Source: an uncultured Bacteroidales bacterium
Lineage (GTDB): Bacteria; Bacteroidota; Bacteroidia; Bacteroidales; F082
Direction of reading: 5' to 3'
Assembly (NCBI GenBank): GCA_947164955.1
Contig: CAMUYT010000009.1
Coordinates: 1-35,801 of the forward strand
DNA length: 35,801 bases
This document shows positions 7,457-15,713 of this stretch, piece by piece. Every line of letters starts with the position of its first letter. The first letter of the stretch is position 1. The notes beneath the pieces are model-generated. The model did no database searches. It was not told where the DNA came from and saw only the letters and a program-made list of their open reading frames with translations. Position numbers and translations under genes: made by a program.

Positions 7457-10400
7457 ATGAAATTGTCCTTACGCATTTCCCTCGTGACCGCCATGATGGC
7501 TTGGACCATGGTTGCCAACGCCCAGACGCGAGACTTCAGCTTCACCAACACGGCCCCAAGAGAAGGCCTCACCGTTGAGCAAGACACCCGCTCGGGCATC
7601 CAGATGCGCCATGCCCTGAAGCAAGTGAGCATCATCGGCATCACCGACAACGGCTATACGGGCGACGTCATCCAAGGCGGCACCGGCATCAGCCTTCCCG
7701 CCAACGCGGGCGAGCCTAACCTGCCTGCCTTCAGCCGCTTCGTGGCCGTGCCCAACGGTGCCACCGCCCACATCGAGATGGGCTACCGCAGCATGACCAC
7801 CGTCCGCAACGTCGACCTGATGGCCGCAGCACCCATCAAGTTCGACACCGACGACACGCCCAACACCTACGAGAAAAACCCTGGCATCTACAACACCAAC
7901 GCCTTCTTCCCCGAACAGCCCGTCACCGTCAGCGAGCCTTTCAGCCTGCGTGGCGTGCAAACTGTGGCCGTCACCGTGGTGCCCTACCAATACAACCCTG
8001 TCACCAAGGAGCTGCGCGTGTATGACGACCTCCAGTTTGGCGTGCGCTTCGACGGCGGCAACGGCGAGTTTGGCGACACGCGTCTGCGCTCACCTTATTG
8101 GGATCCTATCCTTATGCAGAACTTAGCCAACTACGACCAGCTGCCCCAAGTCGACTATGAAGCCCGTATGCAAGAATGGGCAAACAGCCGTCCCACGGGT
8201 TGCGAATACCTCATCGTCATCCCCAACAACGAGAGCTTCCGCACCTATGCCAACCAGCTGCGCGACTACCGCATCCAGCAAGGCATCCTCACCGAGGTGA
8301 AGAGCCTCGCCGACATGGGCTGCACCACCACCGACATGATGAAGGCCTATTTCCACAATGCCTATAACTCATGGGACATCCCGCCGGCGGCCGTATTGCT
8401 CCTTGCCGACCACAACACCAACATGGGCACGGGCATTCCCGCCGAATACACCTGGCACTCCTCCGACTACGGCAACTGCATCACCGACAACGGCTATGCC
8501 GACGTCAACGGCGACCTGCTGCCGGAGATGGCCTTCAGCCGCCTCGTGGCCGCCAACGCCAACGAAGCCCAAATGATGGTGAGCAAGCAGCTCGAATACG
8601 AATACACCAACCCCAACATGGACGCGGCCTCCTACGACCACCCCATCACCGCCTTGGGCTGGCAGACGCAACGCTGGTTCCAGATCTGCTCCGAAGTGGT
8701 GGGCGGCTATTGGCGCAACCAAGGCAAGCACCCCGTGCGCATCAACGCCATCTATAGCGGCACGCCTGGCAACAGCTGGTCGAGCAACCAAAACACCTAT
8801 ATGGTCGTCAACTACTTCGGTCCCAACGGTACGGGCTACATCCCCGCCACGCCTTCCGAACTCGGTGGCTGGACCGGTGGCACCGGTGCCCAAGTCGTGC
8901 AAGCCGTCAACAACGGCTGCATGCTGCTCCAACATCGCGACCACGGCTACTACCAAGGCTGGGGCGAACCCGACTTCAGCACTAGCAACGTGGCCCAAAT
9001 GAACAACGTAGGCAAGATGACCTTCGTCAACACCATCAACTGCCAGACCGGTACCTTCGACTATAACAACGGTTGCCTCATCGAGGCCTTCATGCGACGC
9101 ACCTACAACAACCAGAACGCGGGAGCCGTGGGCTGCATCGGGCCCACGCAGACCTCCTATTCGTTCGTCAACGACACCTACGCTTGGGGCATGTACGACC
9201 AATACGACCCGCAGTTCCTTCCTGACTTCGGTCCCTATGCCAACTACGAGGGCAACTGGCGTCCCGCTTTCGGCAACGTGGCCGGAAAATACTTCCTGCA
9301 ACAAAGCTCATGGCCTTACAACACCCAAAACAAAGCCATCACCCACAAGATGTTCACCGCCCACTGCGACGCTTTCCTGACGCTCTACACCCAGGTCCCA
9401 CAAACGATGACCGTCACCCATCCCACACAAATCACCTCCTCCACGACCAGCATCAACGTGAGTGCCCCTCAGGGCACCGTCATCGCCTTGACGCGCAACA
9501 ACCAAATCCTTGCCGTGGCAACGGCTACCGGTGCCAGTCAGACCATCACCTTTGCCACCCAACCCTCCAACAGCACCATCACCGTCGTGGGCACCAAGCA
9601 AGACTATCGTCGCTACGTGGGCAGCATCACCGTCATTAGCGAACCCGAACTGGTCCTCACTGAGGTGACCGTCAATGATGGCAACAACGCCCAACTTGAA
9701 TACGGAGAGCAGGCTTCGTTCGACATGGTCATCAAAAATGTGGGCGACTTGGCATCGTCCCTTGCCACAGCCACGCTCAGCACCCGCACACCCCTATTTG
9801 TCACCATCAACCAAAACACAGCCACCATCCCCGCACTGAGTCCCAACCAAACCACCGACCTCACCGAAGTGTTCGGCATCACCGTGGCCAGCAACGTGCC
9901 CAACAATACCCGGATCGACTTCACCCTCACGATGGTCAGCGGCAACCACACTTGGACCTCCAACTTCAACGTGACCGCCTATGCACCTGCCTTCAGCATT
10001 AGCGAGACGATGACCGTCGACGATGGCAGCAACGGCAATGGCCGCCTCGACCCAGGCGAGACTGCACAAGTGCACTTACTTTACACCAACAACGGCGACG
10101 CCGAAGCGCACGACGTTGTGGCCACCCTCACTTCACTTAGCGAATACATCAGCATCAGCGACCCGACCATCAACACGGCCACCGTGGCCCCCAGCCAAAG
10201 CATTGAATTGACCTACACCGTCGGCATCGATGCCAACATGCCACGCGGTGAGACCGCCGAACTCCATTTGGAAGTGACCGCCGGTCCCTACTCCAACACT
10301 TACGTCTTCGCCCAACGCGTTGGACTTGACATTGAAAGCTTCGAAAACGGCATGGAGGTCCTTGAATGGGAAAACGACTCCGACCATCCTTGGACCATCG

Positions 10401-12067
10401 TCGGTACCGATCCCTATTCTGGGAGTTACTGTCTGCAGTCGGGCACCATCGGCAATAACGAGACTTCGACGCTGAGTATCCTCTTTGATGTGGAGAACGA
10501 GTCCGACGAAATCCGTTTCTTTAGGAAGGCTGACAGCGAACTGAGCGGTGACTTCCTGCGTTTCTATATCGACAACGAACTGCAACAAGAATGGAGCGGA
10601 GCCCTCAACTGGCGTGAGATGAGCTTCCCCGTGACCCAAGGCGAACACACCTTCACTTGGGCTTACGAAAAAAACGCCAGCATGACCTCAGGCGCCGACC
10701 ACGTCTGGATTGACGAGATCCTCTTCCCTGTGCAACATATTTCCTTCGCTTGCGAAGCCGGCAACGACCAAGAGACATGTTTCTTTGGAGAATTTGAATT
10801 GACAGGCACCGCCATCGGATATGAAACCGTGGAATGGACCAGTGACGGCGACGGAATCTTCAGCCATCCCAACGAACTCGCCACGACATACCAACCCGGC
10901 ACCCTGGACTGCCAACGAAAAACCGTCAACTTCACCCTCACCGCCGTCAACGCTGCAGGCGACACGCTTAGCGACCATGCGACAGGCACCCTTCACGAGG
11001 AAGCCAACATCGAGATGGTAGCCTCAGCCGACATCTGCGAAGGCGAGACCTACCAACTCAACGCCATCGTGACCGAATCGGATCATTTCGATTGGGACTT
11101 CGTTGGCGACGGTCAAATAGGCGACCCAAACAACCCCGTCACCACCTACATCCCTGGCCCGATGGACATCGAAAACGGCTTCGTTCCTTTCTATCTCTAC
11201 GCCCACGGGCTATGCGGTGACGCACTAGCCGAATTCACACTCAACATCCACCGACCCCAAAGCATCGAATTCAATGTGTCCTCGTGCAATCCCTACACTT
11301 GGAACGGCATCGAATATGGCGAGGAAGGCGACTACGAACAAACCCTGCAAAGCGTTTATGGCTGCGACAGTATCGTCACGATGCACCTCAGCCTTGTTGA
11401 CACCATCTATGAATCGGAGTTTGAAGCGACCGGCTGCGACAGCTACGAATGGTTTGGCGAGACCTACACGGAGAGTGGCGACTTCCAACACATCATGCAG
11501 ACAGCCTATGGCTGCGACAGCATCGTCACCCTTCATCTCTCCATGGGATACACACCCATTGTTGAAGCCATTGAAGGCAAGAGCGAAATCGACGTGTTCT
11601 ATGAGCCCAGCAGCACCTATGCCGTGACCGGCGATGCCTTTGTCGACACCCTTGTTTGGGCCATCGTGCCCAGCGAGGCAGGAACGATAAGCATGGAGAG
11701 CGACACAGCCATCGTAACCTGGAGCAGCACCTACAAGGGCGAAGCCTGCATCATGGTGACCGCAACGAACGACTGTGGCGCCACCGAGCAGCGTTTGAAC
11801 GTCAACGTCAAGAACTCGACGGGTGTCGACGAGCAAGCCATCGATGCCAAGGTCTTCCCCAATCCGACACAAGGTCATGTCACTGTTCAGGCCAAAGGCC
11901 TATGTCGATTGCTCGTGGTGAATGCCCTCGGCCAAGTCGTCGTCGACGTTGAGCTCCGTGCCGACGAGCATACGTTGGACCTGAGTCGCTTCGGTCGGGG
12001 CATGTACCTAATGCGCATCTATACCGAACAAGGTGTAGGCACACAGCGATTGACTGTCGCCAAATAA
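7457..12067 (+). CDS. Large secreted C25-family (gingipain-like) protease with adhesin and GCDS repeats, T9SS cargo
   Basis: The 1536-residue product begins with a signal peptide ending VANAQ (about residue 23). A propeptide region ends at RLRSPYWDPIL. The catalytic C25 domain has His496 in HRDHG and Cys529 in TINCQTGTFD. Then come CARDB/Ig-like domains, a jelly-roll adhesin-type domain (about 961-1093) and two PKD/Ig-like units (about 1095-1268). Two Cys-paired repeats follow (about 1274-1362), each ending GCDSIVT, of the type abundant in the downstream array. After a further Ig-like unit comes a T9SS sorting domain starting VFPNPTQG (about 1466). It is closer in sequence to the protease at 29129 than to the one at 3585. 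A strong terminator follows at 12104-12130. Confidence 0.9.
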   Translation: MKLSLRISLVTAMMAWTMVANAQTRDFSFTNTAPREGLTVEQDTRSGIQMRHALKQVSIIGITDNGYTGDVIQGGTGISLPANAGEPNLPAFSRFVAVPNGATAHIEMGYRSMTTVRNVDLMAAAPIKFDTDDTPNTYEKNPGIYNTNAFFPEQPVTVSEPFSLRGVQTVAVTVVPYQYNPVTKELRVYDDLQFGVRFDGGNGEFGDTRLRSPYWDPILMQNLANYDQLPQVDYEARMQEWANSRPTGCEYLIVIPNNESFRTYANQLRDYRIQQGILTEVKSLADMGCTTTDMMKAYFHNAYNSWDIPPAAVLLLADHNTNMGTGIPAEYTWHSSDYGNCITDNGYADVNGDLLPEMAFSRLVAANANEAQMMVSKQLEYEYTNPNMDAASYDHPITALGWQTQRWFQICSEVVGGYWRNQGKHPVRINAIYSGTPGNSWSSNQNTYMVVNYFGPNGTGYIPATPSELGGWTGGTGAQVVQAVNNGCMLLQHRDHGYYQGWGEPDFSTSNVAQMNNVGKMTFVNTINCQTGTFDYNNGCLIEAFMRRTYNNQNAGAVGCIGPTQTSYSFVNDTYAWGMYDQYDPQFLPDFGPYANYEGNWRPAFGNVAGKYFLQQSSWPYNTQNKAITHKMFTAHCDAFLTLYTQVPQTMTVTHPTQITSSTTSINVSAPQGTVIALTRNNQILAVATATGASQTITFATQPSNSTITVVGTKQDYRRYVGSITVISEPELVLTEVTVNDGNNAQLEYGEQASFDMVIKNVGDLASSLATATLSTRTPLFVTINQNTATIPALSPNQTTDLTEVFGITVASNVPNNTRIDFTLTMVSGNHTWTSNFNVTAYAPAFSISETMTVDDGSNGNGRLDPGETAQVHLLYTNNGDAEAHDVVATLTSLSEYISISDPTINTATVAPSQSIELTYTVGIDANMPRGETAELHLEVTAGPYSNTYVFAQRVGLDIESFENGMEVLEWENDSDHPWTIVGTDPYSGSYCLQSGTIGNNETSTLSILFDVENESDEIRFFRKADSELSGDFLRFYIDNELQQEWSGALNWREMSFPVTQGEHTFTWAYEKNASMTSGADHVWIDEILFPVQHISFACEAGNDQETCFFGEFELTGTAIGYETVEWTSDGDGIFSHPNELATTYQPGTLDCQRKTVNFTLTAVNAAGDTLSDHATGTLHEEANIEMVASADICEGETYQLNAIVTESDHFDWDFVGDGQIGDPNNPVTTYIPGPMDIENGFVPFYLYAHGLCGDALAEFTLNIHRPQSIEFNVSSCNPYTWNGIEYGEEGDYEQTLQSVYGCDSIVTMHLSLVDTIYESEFEATGCDSYEWFGETYTESGDFQHIMQTAYGCDSIVTLHLSMGYTPIVEAIEGKSEIDVFYEPSSTYAVTGDAFVDTLVWAIVPSEAGTISMESDTAIVTWSSTYKGEACIMVTATNDCGATEQRLNVNVKNSTGVDEQAIDAKVFPNPTQGHVTVQAKGLCRLLVVNALGQVVVDVELRADEHTLDLSRFGRGMYLMRIYTEQGVGTQRLTVAK

Positions 12068-12103
12068 GTGCGATTTCCTCCATCTGTATCGATTTCAATC
12101 CTC

Positions 12104-12130
12104 AAAAAGCGGCCTTAAGCCGCTTTTTTT
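12104..12130 (+). terminator. Rho-independent terminator after the second C25 protease
   Basis: GCGGC (12109-12113) pairs with GCCGC (12119-12123) around CTTAA, extended by A-runs against the seven T residues at 12124-12130. It separates the protease from the five-gene array. Confidence 0.85.
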
Positions 12131-12183
12131 GTCTTTTTTTCAACTTTTTTCCCATTTAAGGTGTTATTATTCGGGATTTTGTG

Positions 12184-12191
12184 TACATTTG
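12184..12191 (+). promoter_or_regulatory. -7 promoter element upstream of the five-gene array
   Basis: TACATTTG is a perfect TAnnTTTG match 40 bases before the start codon at 12232. I see no convincing TTTG at the -33 position. With a terminator just upstream, this is the likely start of the array transcript. Confidence 0.5.
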
Positions 12192-12231
12192 TCGGTTGAA
12201 TTAGAAAACAATCGATAAACAATATCACCTT

Positions 12232-13335
12232 ATGAACAAGATTACGAGAATCCTTTGTGTGGCCATGATGCTCCTGGTCATGCCGTTGAAACAGTTTGGG
12301 CAAAGATTCAATGAGAACATTATTGAAATTGAATTGTCTACTTTCAGTAACCCCGACTTTCGGTATTGTCTACTTTCAGCAATCGCCAGTGATAACAACA
12401 TCTCATATTTAATAGATGAAGAATCCAGCAGTGTTCTGTTATCTTGTGCAAATGATTCATGGGACGATCAGCAATTTCATTTTTACTATAATGATATAAT
12501 GAATCGTGCCACCAATGAATTCAATTTTTATACACAAGCGAACAAAGAAGCCCAAGGAATCACCTTCTCCTCTTGGAAAGAAGCCCTGCCTCAAGATCTT
12601 TTCGTTTTGTTATTTAGACAACTACTTATCGAGAATCCGAGCTTTAGAGATGGAAATCAAACATGTGCCAACTCCGATCCTTTCTGCACCACTGATGTTG
12701 TTACATTCCATGTAGACGCTAGTGCAAGTGGAGTTTGTGAAAATGGACCAGATTACGGATGCATGAGCAGTTACACCCAGAGACCTCCATTTTGGTTTCA
12801 TATGAAAATCGGTGTAGCTGGGACGTTTACCATCCAAATAACCAATAGTAATGGGCTTGATTTGGATTTCTGCGCTTGGGGTCCTTTCAGCGACCCTGTA
12901 GCTCCTTGTCCGAATCAACTTACTGCCGATAAAATCATCGACTGCGATTCCCCATGGAACACAGTACAAGAATGCACTGTACCTGCGTCTGCTCAAGTTG
13001 GACAATACTATCTTTTGGTTATCACGAAATACTCTTCTGGTTCAACCGACATTACATTTCAAAAGGTACCAGGCAGTGGCCCCGGAGAAACTGACTGTGG
13101 CATTTTACCAGGTATCGCTACCAATAATGGGCCTTATTGCGTAGGCGAAACAATACAATTAAATGTAAATGCTCAAGATGGAGCCTCTTACAATTGGACT
13201 GGGCCTGGAGGATTCACCTCTACCCAACAAAACCCTACCCGTCCAAACTGTACTATGGCTATGGCAGGTATTTACACCTGCGTTACTAGTGTTGGAACCC
13301 AATCTACCACTGCTACCACAGAGGTAACTATCTAT
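12232..13335 (+). other. AT-rich 5' segment within array gene 1
   Basis: Sampled 60-base lines here are roughly 28-48% GC, against about 60% just after position 13340. The change is abrupt, near the Ig-to-PKD boundary. Where the protein matches array gene 2 almost residue for residue (TDCGILPGIATN, then GPYCVGETI), the DNA differs at many third positions, with A/T in place of G/C. A foreign or anciently diverged allele joined to a local 3' half would explain this. Confidence 0.7.
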
Positions 13336-15666
13336 CCCCAGCCTACGGCCAACTTCAACTTCACCTCGGTATGCCGTGGCACGCCGACGCAGTTCACCAG
13401 CACCTCCACCACCAATCCCAGCGGCCAACAGATCCAAAGCTACCAGTGGAACTTCGGCGATGGCCAGACTGGGACGGGGCAAAACGTCACGCACACCTAT
13501 GCCAACGCTGGCAACTACACCGTGACGCTCACCACCTCGTGTGGCAACGGGCTGTGCACCAGCACCAAGACCCAAAGCGTGCCCGTGTATGCCGCCCCTG
13601 TAGCCTCGGCCACGGCCCAACCCAACACCGTCATCTATGGCGGCGTGTCGACCCTCACCGCCAATGCCGGTGCCACCGGCTCGTTCAACTTCCATTGGGA
13701 GCCCGCCAACATGGTCGTCAACGCCAATGCGCAGACCACACAGACCGTTCCTTTGACCGCTTCGCAGACCTACACCGTGACTGTCACCAACCCACAGGGC
13801 GGCTGTAACAGCACGGCCCAAGTCACCGTCAGCATGGAAGGCTCCAACATGACCGCCATGGCCTCTGCCGATGCCTATGAGCTCTGCGAAGGCGAGTCGA
13901 CCACACTCCATGCCCAAGCCTCAGGCGGCACTGGCAACTACACCTATACCTGGAGCCCAGCCAACACGCTTAACAACGCTAGCATTGCCAACCCCGTGGC
14001 CACTCCCCCCGTTGGCGTCACCACCTATACCTGCAACGTGAGCGATGGCATCACCGGACAAAACGTCAGCGTCACAGTAATGGTCCACCCCAACACCGAA
14101 GCCGACATCTACCAAACCATCTGCGAAGACGACACCTACAACTTCTTCGGCCAAGACCTGAACACACCCGGCGTGTATGACCACACCATCGAGACCCAAT
14201 ATGGCTGCGACAGCACCATCCATCTCCATCTCGACAACTGGCAAGTGTATGAAACGCCCATCACGCGCCATTTCTGCCAAGGCGAAAGCTACCAGTTCTT
14301 CGACCAAAGCCTTTCGGCTAGCGGCATCTATTACCACACCCTCGAGTCGGTACACGGCTGCGACAGTGTCATCAAGCTCAACCTCATCCAAGACCCGAGC
14401 TACGAAGTGTTCCTCACCGAGTCGACCTGCGAAGGCGGCCCTGGCTATTACTTCTCCCCCTTGGACATCTTCCTCCAGCCTGGTGCATACTCGCTCGACT
14501 TCGAGACCACCGCTGGCTGCGACAGCATTGTGCTCCTCCTTGTCGAGGAATCGGAATACAACTCCAAGAACTACAATGTCTCCATCTGCGCTGAGCAATA
14601 CACTTGGCCTTCAAATGGTGAAACATATTATGAATCAGGAACTTACTACGACACCATATCCTATCCCAACTCCTGCGACAGCACCCTTGTGCTCAACCTT
14701 GAGCTGAGGCCCAGCTACAGCAACGATGTCGTCGTTACCAGTTGCGACAGCTACCGCTGGAAGAACGATGCCTACAACGTGGACATCACCTACACGGAGA
14801 GCGGTGTCTACCACCATTCCTACATCAACTCCTATGGCTGCAACAGTGAGGCGACGCTTTACCTTACCGTGAACGACCACGACGAGGAGGACTTCACCGT
14901 TGCCGAAGAGGAGAGCTGCGACAGCTATTTCTGGGATCCGCAAGGCCACGAGATCATTTACACCGACCACGACGACCTGGAATACACCATGTCGGGTACC
15001 TATCACCGCACCTACAAGAACATCTACGATTGCGACAGCTTGGTGACGATGAACGTTCAGTTTGAATACACGCCCCATCCCACCGACATCCAACCCATGG
15101 ACGCCACCAACGAGGCTCCCCACTGGGTAGTCACTGCCACCGAGTTCCAAATCAACTCCTACGACTTCAACTTCTGGGACACCAACCCCAACTGCCACTG
15201 GGACACCGTCACATGGACCTGTGACGAGGCGCCCAACTGGGTGCTTGAGCCCTTCGGTTCCATTGGCCAATGTTGTAAGGTATATGTGCTGAACTATGTA
15301 GAGGACACCCTTTGGCTGAGAGCACGCGCCTTTAACCGTTGCACCAACGAAGGCGTGGAGCAGCGCTACTGGCTCGTTTGCTCGTTCTATGGCGTGGAAG
15401 AGATGGAGAGCAGCCTCGCCAACTTCGACGTCATCCCCAACCCCAACAACGGACAGATGCGACTCGACTTCGAATACCTCACCGGCAACATCGACGTGAG
15501 GGTATACGACATGAAGGGTTGCCTCATCGACAAATTCCAGACCTTCAACGCCAACGGACCTTATTCATACACCTACAACATGAAGGCCAAGAACGACGGC
15601 ATCTACTTCTTTGTGGCCACCAGTAAGGAAGGCACCGTAGCGAAGAAAGTCGTAATACAACGCTAA
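12232..15666 (+). CDS. Large secreted mosaic protein, array gene 1 (PKD, six GCDS repeats, T9SS cargo)
   Basis: The 1144-residue product has a signal peptide ending QFGQ (about residue 24) and an uncharacterised N-terminal domain of about 120 residues. A Cys-rich beta domain follows (about 145-285), containing DPFCTTDV, GPDYGC and DLDFCAWGPF. An Ig-like unit (YCVGETI) and a PKD domain (about 372-452, with YQWNFGDG) come next, then two more Ig-like units. Six Cys-paired repeats of about 45-55 residues span about 627-943. The array-wide module runs from YTPHPTDIQPMD to VCSFYG (about 945-1056), and a T9SS sorting domain begins VIPNPNNG (about 1066). The overall look is that of a surface adhesin or matrix protein; no catalytic motif is visible. 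The first 1.1 kb differs sharply in base composition from the rest. Confidence 0.85.
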   Translation: MNKITRILCVAMMLLVMPLKQFGQRFNENIIEIELSTFSNPDFRYCLLSAIASDNNISYLIDEESSSVLLSCANDSWDDQQFHFYYNDIMNRATNEFNFYTQANKEAQGITFSSWKEALPQDLFVLLFRQLLIENPSFRDGNQTCANSDPFCTTDVVTFHVDASASGVCENGPDYGCMSSYTQRPPFWFHMKIGVAGTFTIQITNSNGLDLDFCAWGPFSDPVAPCPNQLTADKIIDCDSPWNTVQECTVPASAQVGQYYLLVITKYSSGSTDITFQKVPGSGPGETDCGILPGIATNNGPYCVGETIQLNVNAQDGASYNWTGPGGFTSTQQNPTRPNCTMAMAGIYTCVTSVGTQSTTATTEVTIYPQPTANFNFTSVCRGTPTQFTSTSTTNPSGQQIQSYQWNFGDGQTGTGQNVTHTYANAGNYTVTLTTSCGNGLCTSTKTQSVPVYAAPVASATAQPNTVIYGGVSTLTANAGATGSFNFHWEPANMVVNANAQTTQTVPLTASQTYTVTVTNPQGGCNSTAQVTVSMEGSNMTAMASADAYELCEGESTTLHAQASGGTGNYTYTWSPANTLNNASIANPVATPPVGVTTYTCNVSDGITGQNVSVTVMVHPNTEADIYQTICEDDTYNFFGQDLNTPGVYDHTIETQYGCDSTIHLHLDNWQVYETPITRHFCQGESYQFFDQSLSASGIYYHTLESVHGCDSVIKLNLIQDPSYEVFLTESTCEGGPGYYFSPLDIFLQPGAYSLDFETTAGCDSIVLLLVEESEYNSKNYNVSICAEQYTWPSNGETYYESGTYYDTISYPNSCDSTLVLNLELRPSYSNDVVVTSCDSYRWKNDAYNVDITYTESGVYHHSYINSYGCNSEATLYLTVNDHDEEDFTVAEEESCDSYFWDPQGHEIIYTDHDDLEYTMSGTYHRTYKNIYDCDSLVTMNVQFEYTPHPTDIQPMDATNEAPHWVVTATEFQINSYDFNFWDTNPNCHWDTVTWTCDEAPNWVLEPFGSIGQCCKVYVLNYVEDTLWLRARAFNRCTNEGVEQRYWLVCSFYGVEEMESSLANFDVIPNPNNGQMRLDFEYLTGNIDVRVYDMKGCLIDKFQTFNANGPYSYTYNMKAKNDGIYFFVATSKEGTVAKKVVIQR

Positions 15667-15713
15667 CTTATTTTCAACTACACAAATACACCTATTTTAA
15701 TTTCTAACCTAAG

